A stretch of 64,000 nt of DNA, taken from Pleodorina starrii (Eukaryota; Chlorophyta; Chlorophyceae; Chlamydomonadales; Volvocaceae). The stretch spans positions 558,001 to 622,000 of the forward strand of contig BRXU01000036.1 of the NCBI GenBank assembly GCA_030267565.1, written 5' to 3'. Positions 43,901 to 56,239 of this stretch are shown piece by piece. The first letter of the stretch is position 1. Each line of letters begins with the position of its first letter. Below the pieces are notes generated by a model, which was not told the origin of the DNA, searched no databases, and worked only from the letters and a program-made list of their open reading frames with translations. Made by a program: the position numbers and the translations under genes.

Positions 43901-46900
43901 AAAAGTCCGTCAAATTACGAAGGGGTACGGCGCCTGCGCCTGAGGTTGCCTTACTCCGGGACCCGGGATTGGTGGGAATAGCCACATAACCCGCATGACC
44001 GCATTATCCGCATGACAACTGCGCACTAACTTCCGTGGGTGTTGCGGGTGTGAGCTTCGCGGGCGCGGCCATGCCTTTCAGCCTGGGTTGCCTGTTTTGG
44101 ACCCAAGTCATCTCATCTCAGGTGTCAGGTCCCTAATCAGGACACCCCGAATCCTCGATTGCCCATTTGTCCTTGCGGGCAGGGCGCGCTGATTGCACAG
44201 CTGGGTGTTGGGGACTCCTAGCCGGGTGTGACAGATAGTCGATGGTGGTTGGTAGTTGTGGTAGTTTGTGGTTGACGTTGGTTGGTCGTTGGGGGTTGGA
44301 CGGCAGTTATCTGGCGGCATGGCCCCGGGGCCCGGGCCCTGGACGGGTGTTGTTGTCGCCCAGCTCCCCTCACCGCCCTTGTCAGTCCGATTCTCGCATC
44401 GGGATCACACACATTCGGCTCCTCGGGGAGTGCCTTGCTTCTCCGCCTCACCCACTCGCCACCTGAACACCCTCCCTGGAAGCTCAAAACCCCTCGGTGC
44501 CTCCACCGCCCCTACCCCCCATTCAACCCTCAGGAGGAGTTGAAGCAATTCCTCCACGACCTCATGCAGCGCACGGGGGCCAACGCGGCGCCCGGCAACG
44601 CCATCCTGTCATGCAAGCTCAAAGCGGTTAGTCGGTTTGCCGTACCTTGCCGTACTACTGTGGGGATGGAGGGGTCTTCGAGGTTACCGAGGTTTCGGAG
44701 GACAGCGCATGGGTGGGAGGGAGCTCACCGCGGCACGGCGGCATGGCGACGTGACCAATTGGGATGTCGTACTGTCGTACTGTCGTACGGTAGTGGGGAT
44801 GTTGAAGGGGCGCGGCGGGTGCGGTGGGCGTGGTGGCCTTTAGGATTTATTGCTGGTGGTTGTTTAGCTAGTGGTTGACGGTTGGATTTTGTCGTAATGG
44901 TGGTCGTTGCTCGTTGGGTCCCCTGTGGGCCTGGGACAGAGAGATACCGCATCACGCACCACCACTGTACCGCAATTTAAAACCGCAACCAGCCAACCGA
45001 CCAACCGACTAACCGACTAACAACTAATTCGCAGGCGCCCGCTGCGGGCGCACCCCCGGGCTCCGCCGGACCGGTGCCGCCGCCCGGGCCCGGGCCGCCG
45101 GACAAGCACTACGCGTTCATCGAGCTGCGCAGTGTGGAGGAAGCGTCAAATGCAATGGCGTTCGACGGAGTGGCGTTTAAGAACGCGTACCTCAAGGTAC
45201 GGCAGTACGACGATATATTACGACAGTGTACGGCAGTGTACGGCAATACGATTCGGCTAGGACCACAGTGTGAGGTCCAGGTCCAAACCAACATGAAACA
45301 AATAAACGGCAATGATGTCACCCGACCGGGATGCATTTGCGTCTTCGTTTGATCTTGCGAGGAATGGGCCCGTGTAATACCCGGCGCAGGTACGGCGGCC
45401 GAGCAACTACGACACCGCGACTGCCGTGATGCTGGGGCCCACGACGCCCGACCCGACGATTGATTTGTCGCAGCTGGAGATCTGCCGTACGGTGGTTGAG
45501 AACTCACCGCACAAGTTGTTCGTTGGCGGTTTGCCGTGCGAGTGGGGAGAGGACATGGTGGGTGCTTACTAAAGGCTGGCTGGCTGGCGGGCGGGAGACC
45601 AACGGACGGGGACCAACGGTCTGTATTGGTTGGCGGGGTTTTCCGGGTGTTGTGGGTGTTGCGGGTTGTAAGGTTTTGGGGGGATCAGGGCAAGGGTGTG
45701 ATGCTCGGGGGGCCCGAAGGACGTGCGGGTTGGGTCTGGGTTGGGAATCTAACCGTAACTGAAATCAGATATGTCTCCTTTAACTGAAATCAATCGTGGT
45801 CAAGTAGTTTTGGTCAAGAGATACGTGGAACGAAAACCAACCGACCAAATTACCGGCTGGCGTCTGGGCAGCGCCTGGCTAAGGCAATTCCGTACTCTCC
45901 GTTGTACAATTGTACGGCACAGGTCAAGGATCTGCTTGTGCCGTGCGGCACCCTCAAGAGCTTCAACCTGGTGATGGACAAGTCGACCGGCAAGTCCAAG
46001 GTGCGCTGCGCGCGCGCGCTCTGTACGACACGTGTACGACATGTGTTCATTGTGTTGGGTGCATGACTAATGATATATGATGTCGCGAAGCTGTAGGTGC
46101 ATGGCTTGTCGTTTTTTTCGTCAAGGGAAATGCTCGCGAAGCGACGCCAAAGAAACAAATAAAGGCGAAACATACAACACGTTTTTTATTGTTTACAATG
46201 AAATCCACAAATTCAAATTCAAATCTCCGCAGGGCTACGCCTTCTGCGAGTACGTCGAGGACAGTTCCGCCGACTTGTTAATCAAGAATCTCCACATGCG
46301 CCGAATTGGATCCAAAGCGCTCACCGTCAAACGCGCCATGGAGGGAAGCCGCACCGGCGGCGCCATCGGCAGCACTAGCGGCGGCGGCTCCGTCGGCGGC
46401 GGGCCCACGGGGCCCAGCGGGGGCGGCAGCAGCGGCAGCGGCGCCATGTCAATAGCGGCGGCCGCGGCCGCGGCGGCGGCGGCTCAGCAGCAGCAGCTTC
46501 TGACGACGCCTAGCCCTCAGACGATGCCGCCGCTGACTCCGACGAACATGGGGGTGATGTCACGTGTCGTGTCGTCCTCAACGGCGGGACCCGGCGGAAG
46601 CGGCAGCCCCAGCGGCGGCGCGGCGGCGGTGGCGCGGGCGATGATGGCGGCCGGCGGTGGCGTTGGGTCGGATGGTGCCTCACAGCCGGGGGGGCTGCGT
46701 GGAGGCTGGGCCGCACAGGATGGTGAGTGTCGTACTCTGGGTGGTTGGGGACGGTGCCGTACTTGGAAGCCGTACTTGGCTGGCGGCGGGCCTGAAGGCG
46801 CCGGGGCGGTGGGCGGGCGGGTTGTGGGGGTTCTGTCGCTGACGTCGTTCGGGGCGTCCTGTTGTGACTGCTTTTAGTTGCGCACAAGCAACTTGCCGTA

Positions 46901-47579
46901 CGACACTGTCGCATCTGTACTGCCGTACTCTACTTCACTGCTCCGTGTGCTGTCGCTTTCTCCATGTGTAATGAGGTAATGTGTCCTCTTTTCTTACTAC
47001 TGCTGCCGTACACATGCTGCCATCGTGGCCGTTGTGACTTGAGCTCCCCTGCCTCTCGTTCCTTTTTCCCGTATCGGCAAAACCGTATGCATCTCACGAC
47101 CTGTTTGTCGTACCGCTTCACCCATGTCGTACACTGCAGTTACGGAGGCTCTCAACGCGCTGCTGACACAGCACCCGCACAACCTCTTCGCCGCCGCCGC
47201 CGCCGCCGCCGCGACGGCGGCGGCGGCCAACACGGCGGCGCCGCCGCCGCCGCCGGGCGGCGGCGTGCCGGGGCTGGCGGCGGCGCTGCAGCAATTCCAC
47301 AACCGCAGCGGCGCCGCCGACCACCTCTCCTCCGTCGGCAGCGGCGGCAGCGCCAGCAGCGAGTTGGCGCAGGGCGTGGGCGGACACCGACCCGTGGGTC
47401 ATCACCCCGGCGGCCACCACCCCGGCCACGGCCATCATCCCCACCAACACCACCAGCAGCATCCCTCCCAGCACCAGCAGCAGCAGGAGGCGGCGGTGGC
47501 GGCGGCGGAGGCGGCGGCGGCGCAGCAGTTTGCGGCCTTTGATCTGACCGGTCTGGGGCCGGGCATTGGCTTTTGGTGA
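40999..47579 (+). CDS. U2AF65-like splicing factor with two RRMs (5' partial)
   Basis: U2AF large subunits bind the polypyrimidine tract at 3' splice sites. Exons: about 40999-42248, 44534-44626, 45035-45196, 45390-45557, 45923-46000, 46233-46722, 47140-47579 (stop TGA); phases agree. The first exon has no ATG and opens at a CCAG acceptor, so the start lies in an unseen upstream exon. Its first ~350 residues are Gln, Pro and His runs. A short helix (WDELRKRDAQVLVLQKKLG) precedes RRM1, which has RNP2 LYVGNL, APGNAILSCKL, RNP1 HYAFIELR and SNAMAFDGVAFK. The linker is VRRPSNYD. RRM2 has HKLFVGGLP, LKSFNLVMDKSTGKSKGYAF and a RNP1 GYAFCEYV. This follows U2AF65 closely. After RRM2 the protein is Gly/Ser/Ala/Gln/His-rich and ends GPGIGFW. 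Neither an N-terminal RS domain nor the C-terminal UHM is present. Confidence 0.85.
42263..42317 (+). repeat. GGAGGGAGGGGGAAAT repeat at a splice donor
   Basis: Two to three copies of a G-rich unit directly follow the GTGGGC donor of the U2AF-like exon ending at 42248. Confidence 0.8.
42805..43647 (+). repeat. 8-bp CATTGGGG minisatellite with higher-order structure
   Basis: About 100 units of CATTGGGG or CATTGGGA fill 840 bp of the 2.3-kb intron 42249-44533 of the U2AF-like gene. At fairly regular spacing (about 50 bp in the first part) the array is broken by GTATGGTCGAA, giving higher-order units. A pure CATTGGGA block ends the array. Long ORFs in all six frames are products of the 8-bp period. 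Confidence 0.95.
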
Positions 47580-48918
47580 GAACCTTTCCTTCCCTTCGAG
47601 GTCCAGGGAGGGAGGGGGAAGCCCACGTGGGCCGTACTTCGCTGCCGTACTTCGCCGCGGTCTGTGCGTCTGTCTCGTCTGCGGCCCCGTAAGCCCTCTC
47701 GGCCCGAGCGGCGGCAGCCGCAAGCACGCAGAGACGCGCATCGCTCTGCACCTCGCCTCGCCTCGACACACCGCGTCGCGTCGCGTCGCGTCGACGCCGC
47801 GTCGCGTCGCGTCGTATTGCTGCGAGTCGAATCGAGTTACACCGTCGTGTCGTGTTAAGTCGTGTCGTGTCGTGTCGCGTCGCGTGTCCTGTTTCATGTG
47901 TGAGTTGTTCGAGTCCCTCGAGTCCCGCCTGTGGAGTTGGTTGGTTGGTTGGCCGGGTGGTTGGCACCGAATCGCACTGCGTCGAGTGGCACGCGGCATT
48001 ACGTCATCGGGCCGCGCAGCGTCAGTGGGGCCGCACTGCGTTGCGTCACTCACAGCTGCGATTCCCGCTGATTCGTGTCGAGACGCGCCTGATGCCCCTC
48101 CGTGGAGCCGTGGGTAGTGGGCGGCAGTGGGAGCAGGAGAAGACAGAAAGAACGGAGAACCGCGGCCGGACCCGGTAACCGACACAGCTTCCAAGTCGGG
48201 GGGGGGGGAAAGGGCAGGCACCGGTGCAGAGTTTCCGCTTGGGTCATGGCCGTATTGTTTTCGCGCCCTTGTCAGGAGTTTGGATGCTGGGTTGTGGAAC
48301 TTCGAATGATTGCGGGAGGATAGAGTAATAATATTACGGCGACCGTTGGAAGTTGGGGGTTGGGTTCTTGGGGCGGCCGCCGCCGCTGCCGCAGGCGCCG
48401 CCTCCGTCGCCGCCTTGTAGTCGCTCCACTGCCGCTGCTGCCGCCGCCGCTGCCGCCGCCGTCACCGCCGCCGCTCGAACTGCGAACCGCCGCTGCCACC
48501 GCTGCCACCGATCTGAACTCTCTCGCGGTGCGGTACAGTACGGCGCTGCCCGGCGCGGCGCGGCACGATTGCTTTTCACGAATTGCGCAGCTTGCTTAGA
48601 TACCGCGCCTGGCAGTGTGCCGTACAGTCGTACAGCCGCGGCACGACGTGGCGCGCACGTGCCCCCCTATTCATGCTGTGTGTGTTTATCCGAAGGTGGT
48701 TGCTGTTGGGGCCGAACGATATAACATTGGCCGTAGGTAGCCAGCGTTACTACGGTACCCTATCCGCATGCAGTACGGCATTGCAGAGTACGACAGGCGC
48801 GGATTTCGTTTTTGCAGCCAGATGCGATAGGGCGGCCCCACGCCACCACCACCACCCTCATGATACCGATGATGATGACGATGATGATGTCACAGGGGTG
48901 CGTTGTGATTGGGCTGGA

Positions 48919-49118
48919 CTGGGTTCCGGAGCTGGGTTCCGGAGCGCAGTTCCGGAGCTGGGTTCCGGAGCTGGGTTCCGGAGCTGGGTTCCAGAGCTGG
49001 CTTCCAGAGCTGGGTTCCAGAGCTGGGTTCCGGAGCTGGGTTCCGGAGCTGGCTTCCAGAGCTGGCTTCCAGAGCTGGGTTCCGGAGCTGGGTTCCGGAG
49101 CTGGGTTCCGGAGCTGGG
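48919..49118 (+). repeat. 13-bp minisatellite GGTTCCGGAGCTG
   Basis: About 15 tandem copies with GGTTCCAGAGCTG and GCTTCCAGAGCTG variants. Open on both strands in several frames because 13 is not a multiple of three; not called coding. Confidence 0.95.
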
Positions 49119-49687
49119 CACTGCGGCTGCTGGCGAGTGGACCCGGCCAAGTGCGGTGTGTCGTGGTGTTGCGTCGTGGTTAAGAGGGCTAAAACGAGCC
49201 GCCAGGGGGGGAGTGTGTGTGAGTGAGAGAGAGAGAGGGGTTGAGGAAGGTGGAGAGAGAGACAAGTGGACAGGGAGGAGGAACGCAGGCGCCCGCGCGG
49301 TGTGTGGTGTGTGGTTTGGTGTGGGGTGGGGTGGGGTGGTGTGGGGTGGGGTGTGTGATGTGGTGTGTGATGTGTTGCGGCACGGTGTGTTTGAAGCGCC
49401 TGTCAGTGGGGAAGGCAACCCTCCCTGGCGTCTTCACAATCACGACCTCCACCATTCCCTTCCGCTGCTGCTGCTCAGTCGGTTGCTGCTGCTGCTGCTA
49501 TATCTGCTGCTGCTGCTGCTGCTGTTGCTGTATTTGCTGATGCTAACATCAACGTTGCCGTTTCTGTAGTTGCCCCAGGATTGTCAGAATGTGCGGCGAA
49601 TGCTGTTGAATGTGTGAAGAGAGGCGGGGGATGGTTGGCTCGATGGGTTTTGGGGGGAGGGGGTGGGGCCAGGCGGGAACAGGGCCC

Positions 49688-49784
49688 CGCATGTGCCGTA
49701 CCCGCATGTGCCGTACCCGCATGTGCCGTACCCGCATGTGCCGTACCCGCATGTGCCGTACCCGCATGTGCCGTACCCGCATGT
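49688..49784 (+). repeat. 15-bp repeat CGCATGTGCCGTACC
   Basis: Six to seven perfect copies. The unit contains the word TGCCGTAC, which is scattered through the whole window. Confidence 0.95.
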
Positions 49785-50743
49785 GTCTGCGTCGCTGTGC
49801 GCGTCTGGGTTCTTGGTTCTTTCTTGTCGTCGCAAAAAACCCGTTAGTTTACGGCGTCACCTAGCATCGGTTTCCTCGCCCGTGTCCGTAAGATCTGAAT
49901 TGCGGCCTGCCTTCGATGCCTCCATAAGGCCCGCTCGGGTTCCGACGTGTACCTACCCACGCCGAAACCCGCGCGGGATCTTGGATCCCGATCTTTCAGA
50001 TCAGGTTCCAGATCTTGAGATCCCGTCTTGGGCTGCGAGATCGCGCGGCGCCCACACTTGGGTTCCGCCCACTCGGGTGCGCGCCACGCCTCAGATAGGC
50101 GCCTCGACTGAGACCATCTGGCACTTTGAAAAACATTTGCAGTATTGCATCGTATGAGGCACACAGATTACGATGTAGATCCGGTTTTACGGATATGGAT
50201 TTTGATTTGGATCTGGATCTTGAGGGGGGTTGCGTGCGCGCAAAACACCAGCGCGCTGGGGTTTTGAGAAGGTTTTTCAAGTTCTGGGACAAGAATGGGA
50301 CACAATAGAAAAACACAACACAACACAACCCAACCGACCGACATTCGATCGCTCACCGCGTGTTCGGCTTGGCTTTCTGGTGGTGGTTGGTAACGGACCA
50401 GTTGAGAAGTGAACGCGGCGGTTGGTGCCGTACAGATCCCTCACTCATATTGGCGGTACGTGGCGTGTGTGTGTGTGTGTGTGTGTGAAGAGTGTAGAAT
50501 GTATTCTTATGCTGGGGTGGTCAGGTTTCGGGGCGGTAGGGCGGGGATGTGAGCGCAGTATAGCGTGTATGTGTACGTGTTGGTATGTATGTGTGTGTGT
50601 TGTGTGTGTGTGTGTGGGGGGGGTAATTGGGTGGTGGTCGCGACCCCGCGGGTCGGTGGGTCGGTGGGTCATTCGTTGGGACGACTGGCTGCCGTTACGC
50701 TGCGTCTTCGCCGCAGCAGTTGCGCCGTCTTGCTGTTGTCTGG

Positions 50744-50773
50744 GGTTTTAGGGTTTAGGGTTTTAGGGTTTTA
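50744..50773 (+). repeat. Interstitial telomere-like TTTTAGGG repeat
   Basis: Three to four TTTTAGGG or TTTAGGG units in tandem, in intergenic or intronic sequence. Confidence 0.85.
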
Positions 50774-51497
50774 CTGTTGTTTTCTGGGCCGGCTTGGGCG
50801 ACGCGCCCCTTGGTGTCATGGGGACCGCGGTGACGGGTTTTGTGAGGGTTTAGGTTCGCGAGGGGGAGATGGCCCGGTGAGGATCGGAGAAGAGCGGTGG
50901 GACGAGCAGTGGGTTGGTCGCTGACCCGCTCGTCCATACTGTCGTACACGTTGCAAACATCGCGGCCCCGAACTCATGCGCGGACTTCACACCGACTCAC
51001 CCCGTCAGCCGTCACAGCCGCTTTCATGAGTCTCCGCTCTCGGTGCTTTATAAACATACGCCTTGTTAGAAAATCGCGTCACGCTGTGCCTTGCTGTGCT
51101 GTGCTGTGCTGTGCTGTGCTGAGCTGAGCTATACCGAACTGTTCTATGCTATGCTGCGTAGTCGTCGCCATAAATGCGAAATCGTGCCGTGGCTTGCCTG
51201 CGTCGTGACGTGGCGTGTATGAGCTGCAACGCTTTGCGTGTGCTGTGCTGTTGCTGTTGCTGTTGCTGTGCCGTGCTGTGCCCTTGCTCCGCTGTGCCCG
51301 TGCCGAGTGCCGTATCGTGCTGGGCTGAGGTTTGCTATGCTATGCTGTGCTATGCTATGCTATGCTATGCCATGCTACGCTATGTTGTGCTGTGCTGTGT
51401 TCTCTGCTTAGGTATGTTCGTCTTAAAGCGTGTCGTGAGACGCTAATCAGTTTGTGTTTGGCGTGCAGTACATCGATGTTACTCCGCTGTGGTTCAG

Positions 51498-51615
51498 TGG
51501 CAGGGGCAGGGGCAGGGGCCGGGGAAGGGGCAGGGGCAGGGGCAGGGGCCGGGGAAGGGGCAGGGGCAGGGGCAGGGGCAGGGACCGGGGAAGGGGCAGG
51601 GGCAGGGGCAGGGGC
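51498..51615 (+). repeat. GGGGCA hexanucleotide repeat
   Basis: About 20 units of GGGGCA with GGGGCC and GGGGAA variants, giving Arg-Gly or Gly-Gln repeats in forward frames. It follows a possible acceptor (GTGCAG at 51468) and a short open stretch [11 protein letters not shown], so an RGG-type exon is conceivable but unsupported. Confidence 0.85.
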
Positions 51616-51793
51616 CGCTCGAAAGCGCGCGCGTGTGCGTGCGTGTGTGTGTGTGTGTGTGTTTGTGTGTTTGTGCCGGGGGGGCGGGGGGGGGGGTACC
51701 GGGAGGTTAGGGTCACACAGGGCACGGCATCTTTGCATGTTCTCCTATTTTTCTCTTTCTTTCTTTATTTCCTTTCCACGACCCAATTCTTAG

Positions 51794-52129
51794 GTCAGCC
51801 AAAGCCCCAACTCGCCCTTTGTTTCTTTCCTCGATGCTGACCCACGCATTGCGTTCCGTTCGATTGAGGGTGCTGAGTTCGATGACGATGGGGACACAGC
51901 CGTCCTGGCGAGAGTCGTATACACACATGTCGTACACACCGCCTGTACGACACGTCTGTACGACACGTCTGTACAAGCGCCCGAAACCGCCGGAACGCGC
52001 ACCAGCGGCCGTAGCTGGCGGCCGCAGGTTTCTTCCTTTTCTTTCTGTCATGCAGTGCCGTACTCTGTATTGTCGTACTCAACGCCGCCGTTTTCCGAGC
52101 CTGCTTTCGGGACCCGTCACCCTTTTCCC
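51794..52129 (+). CDS. Candidate exon of an unidentified gene
   Basis: After a pyrimidine-rich tract and TTCTTAG acceptor, one frame stays open from GTC at 51794 to a TAA near 52130. The first 40 codons have a protein-like mix (SPNSPFVSFLDADPRIAFRS, then IEGAEFDDDGDTAVLAR), after which the frame enters GTAC-rich sequence typical of introns here, so a donor such as GTCGTA near 51914 may end the exon. I cannot link it to other exons or to a family. Confidence 0.2.
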
Positions 52130-52264
52130 TAAAGTCACGTCCTTTTTGACGGCAAGTGACGGCGGTTTCCGTCGTACGGCACCCGACTTGCACGGGCGCT
52201 GCCATGCCGTACAGCCGTTGGCTTTTGCCGTTGGATAGGCCGCCTACGGTTGGCTGGAGGCTGG

Positions 52265-52333
52265 GATTTGCGGCGTTTGGCGATTTGCGTTTGGCGATTT
52301 GCGTTTGGCGATTTGCGTTTGGCGATTTGCGTT
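52265..52333 (+). repeat. 14-bp repeat GCGTTTGGCGATTT
   Basis: Four to five tandem copies in non-coding sequence. Confidence 0.9.
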
Positions 52334-55300
52334 TGATGCTGCGGGGTGCATGACCGAATGCATAATCGATGTGCGAGCATGCTCGTGGACGCGCTCGAGG
52401 TGCCTGGGTGGTTGGTGGTTGGTGGTTGTGTACGGGAGAGCCGGGACGAGCATCGGCGGGGGAACACGCGCTTGTCTGGTATACAGCAGGTACGGCATGC
52501 AGTTCCCCCCACCCGCTAGACTTGTAACCCGTGCCCTCTCAGTGGCGCATTCGCCGGGCAACAGCGCAATGCGCGCCAGCGTCGCATGTACGGCGTACGA
52601 CAATTGTCGTTCATGGATGGATGGTGGCGTGTATCGAGCTCTTGCGGGGTCAGCTAAGGTCGGCTGTGTTGGGCGGAGGAACTGAGGGGGGTTGGGTTTC
52701 AGTGTTCAGGGATGTTGTCTGGCTGCTATCTGCACGCGCCACGCCAATTCCCTGAGGGAGAAGGGTTGCATACGGGTGGCTTGGGCTTGTTTAGTGTGTG
52801 TGTATGCGTGTGTGTTCGCGCGTGCGTGTGCGTGTGTCTGTGCCTGTGTGTGCGCGTGTGCCTGTGTGTGCGCGTGCTCGTGCTTGTGTGTTTGAGTGTG
52901 TGTAGGCTTTTGAGGAACGCGCAATTATCCCGTTCGTAACCATTTGGCTGTGGCTGTGCTTCCGCTAGAATCACTGGCTTGTGGGTCGTACAGCGGTACG
53001 GCAGAGTCGCTGGTCGTGCGGTTGGCTCCAACCTCGGCGAGTGTCCCATGGGTCGCTTAGTCGGCTTTTGGCTTGGATTGAGAAAACATCGCTGTATTCG
53101 GCACATCCGTAGTTTTGTCGTTTTAGCTTGCCGGCGCTTCGGCTCACATCGAGATTGCACATTAGCTTAGCTCAAATTGCGATTAGTTGGTTCGGTTGCT
53201 GCTGTACGCGGCTTCTTAGTCATTGCGCCGTTCGGTTTTATAACGATTTTTCAAAGGGCTCCGTGATCGGTTCGTTCGCGCCCTCCCGGGTACGATAAGA
53301 GCTGTGCTGTGCGGTGTGTGGCGCAGCGAGTGCGGCCGAGTGTACGATGTACGGTGTACGGCACCGTACATCTCTCTCGCGCAGTCGGGCTGGCCGTCGG
53401 GGAACTGGTTGGCAGCAGGCGGGCCAAGGGCTGATGAGGGCAAACCGGCAGCGGCGCAGGAACGCAATTCCTCGGCCGGCGGCCGTTGCGCTCCAGTTGC
53501 GCCGTACTTTGTCGTACAACCTCGGGCAGCATCCACAGACCTTCCAGATTCGTGTCGAGCCGAGCCGAGCCACGCGTGTGTGACTCTGTGTGTGTGTACA
53601 CGTGCGTGTATGTTTCTGCACGACTGCTGCGCCACCAGGCGGTTTAGCAGGGAGGGCCCGACGGCCGAGGCGAGTCAAGGCGGTATTCTCAAATCGTTCC
53701 GGTGCCGTAGCGACCAATGCTGACCGCGATCAGCATTTGTTTCCCACATGCCGGACGTGTCTCCTCGTGCCATGAAATGCCAACAGCACCAACCGCGCCT
53801 TGAACACACACACATACACACACACGGTTAAGTACTGCCGCCGCCGGTACAATAGTACGGCCGCCGCCGGTATATTACAGGGTATACCGGGCAACGCAAT
53901 AGGGCATGTACGGTATCAGAGAAGCGCTTGCGGGTGAGTTGGAAAAAACGGAAAAAACGAGCCGAGGCGATGGAACGGAAGGGAACGGAGGCGACGGGTG
54001 GATAGTTAGGCGGCAGCCGCGCTCAGGGCCTGGCTTCTGTCCCGCTAGAGAGAACCTCACGTCGCTCCAGGTCACAAAGCGCAGCAGGTCTAGCGTGTTG
54101 TTCACGGGGCATGCGACCATGCGACCATACACGGGGTGTGGTTGTGCGAGTCAGGAGGGTGCGTGTCGTGCAATCATGCTGACCGTCGGGCTACGCAGCT
54201 CGAGCCGAAAGTTTTGGCCGCGAGTACTGACGTCAGCCAAGGAGCGGGGCAGGGCTGGGCCTGCCGAGCCACGGGCCCCGAGATTCCCGAAATCGCGTGT
54301 GCCTGAAAACTACGGTGCATCAACCAACCCTTAGCTACCGGACGACAATCTTCGACGCTGCCCACTTTGCGTCGTTCTATCAAGCCATAACGTTCCGTAA
54401 ACGCGTTCCTGAAATCACCGGCTGTTCATCACAGGGCCATAAACGCGCCAAGTTTCCCGATATCCATTGCTCGGCGATACAGGGCAGGGCGCAACGCCGA
54501 CATTGTAATTAAAAACGGGTCAACGTAGAATGATTTAAAAAAATGTCGTAGCTTTGATCCGCACATCTCAGAAGGGTCCTTAAACCAAACCATTTTGCAT
54601 CGCGTACGGCTGCCGCGCGGAACACTTCAACGGATGCACGTCGAGCGTTAACTAGAGATAAAAAGTTATAGGTACTACATTCAGTAACGATATAAAAGAA
54701 TAATTTTCAGCACTCGCGTCTTATCAGTATTGGGCCTGCTTGGTGAAGGTTTTAAGTTTGCCGAAATAGCTAATAAAGAATAAATTTTGACTGTTAGCTA
54801 CCGCACATTTAACAACCAAACAAATTATTTTGGTTGGCGATTTGGGTTCACGAGTCCTCAACGGTGGGCGAGGGTCTTTGCGGTCGTCTCTGGGCTAAGC
54901 AGACCGAATAAAGGTATGGTAATTTAATTATCTTGCTAGGAGACACTAAAACACCATGGTTATGTCACTTGGGACTCCAGTTTGGTGTATGTTTGACGGC
55001 TGTTGACATTACGTCAACGCCAAGTGCCAGCCAGAATAGTTTTCGCGACTTAGGATACGTAGCCCAGCATTCAACGGTTAAATTATCGAAGGCTTGTATG
55101 TGCGCCTTACCTTTGGGTCTCGGCACTAGCCTGAATTAACAGCTATAATTGATGCAAATTGTCAAATGACCCCCGTCACTGGCGTCCCTGTATGAAGTGG
55201 TAACGAATATCAAATGTTTATTGCATGCTGCACTTGCTATTCCGGCTGTTTCCCGAGGTGTATATTTTCTATCTTGCATCTTCGGCTCCGTTTTCGCCTA

Positions 55301-56171
55301 CACCATCGTCCACTGCCTGTTTACGGCGCCCATCCACTCCCCATATCCCGTGCCATATCTCTTTGCTCCCACTCACTGCCCTCTCAGGCTCCGTTTGTCC
55401 CGCTGTCCTGTCGTACCGCGGTCGGTAGCACATCCCGCGGTTGCGCACCGCACTCGCTGGAGGTAGACCACTGCTGAAGCTGCAATCGGCCGCAAGGCGC
55501 TCTCCCCGCTAGCAATTCAACAGCAGTCGCACAGGCATCAACAACAGCAGCAGGTGAACGGCGGCAGCAGAATCCTCTCCCGAACGCCGGTAACAATGCC
55601 CGGCAGCGGCAGCTGCTGTCGCCAGTGCCCCCAACACCAACGATACCGCAGCCTCGCGTGCCACTTATGCGGCGGTTTATTCCGGTAATCCTCTTGGGCC
55701 CACTGGAAAACTGTTCGTTCGTATGAGTGATGCCGCTTACCACAGCTAGCCCCTTGGCAGCAGCTGCTGCCGCCGCCGCTGCCCCCTGCAACACGGCGAG
55801 CCACAACTGCCTCGGTTGCGAATCTTCTAGCAGCGCCGAAGCTGCAGCTGAAGCCGGCACGGGCACCGCCGCCCAACGCTGCGGCGCCGCCGCGGCCGCC
55901 GCTGCCGGCACCAGCAGCGGTGGCGGTGGCGCCGCAGCCGACGTCGTCCACGGCTGCAGCAGCGCAGCCGCTGGCGAGGTCAACCACCGCCGCTACTGCA
56001 GCTGTTGCAGCAGTAGCAGCGGCCTTGTAAGATGCAGCTGCTGCGCTGCAGGCGGTCACCGCCGTTGCAATTTCAGCAGTAGCAGTAGTAGTAGCAATAG
56101 GGGTGTCGGCGGTGATGGCGTCGAAGGAGGAGGACGCGAAAAAGGACGCTGCGAGGCGCTGAGGCCGCCTC

Positions 56172-56203
<32 letters not shown>

Positions 56204-56239
56204 CCGCTTGCTCACCCTCGAGCTGCGCTTCGTGCTCTC

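Larger units (their letters stand above)
47580..56239. other. Long intergenic or weakly coding region with many tandem repeats
   Basis: The 3' flank of the U2AF-like gene, then several minisatellites (listed separately), GT and GCT runs, and an AT-richer segment from about 54480 to 55320 that is probably the 5' intergenic DNA of the LamG gene. One open stretch with a good acceptor (51794 onward) may be an exon. A TTTTAGGG cluster lies at 50744-50773. GCAGCA/GCCGCC runs at 55500-56200 give long Ala-, Gln- and Ser-rich ORFs on both strands. Confidence 0.45.

Noticed and set aside
55384..56215. Minus-strand Ala/Ser-rich ORFs (199 and 225 codons)
   Set aside because: Triplet-repeat composition opens several frames; the plus strand carries the signal-peptide exon at 56240 that links in phase to the LamG exons.
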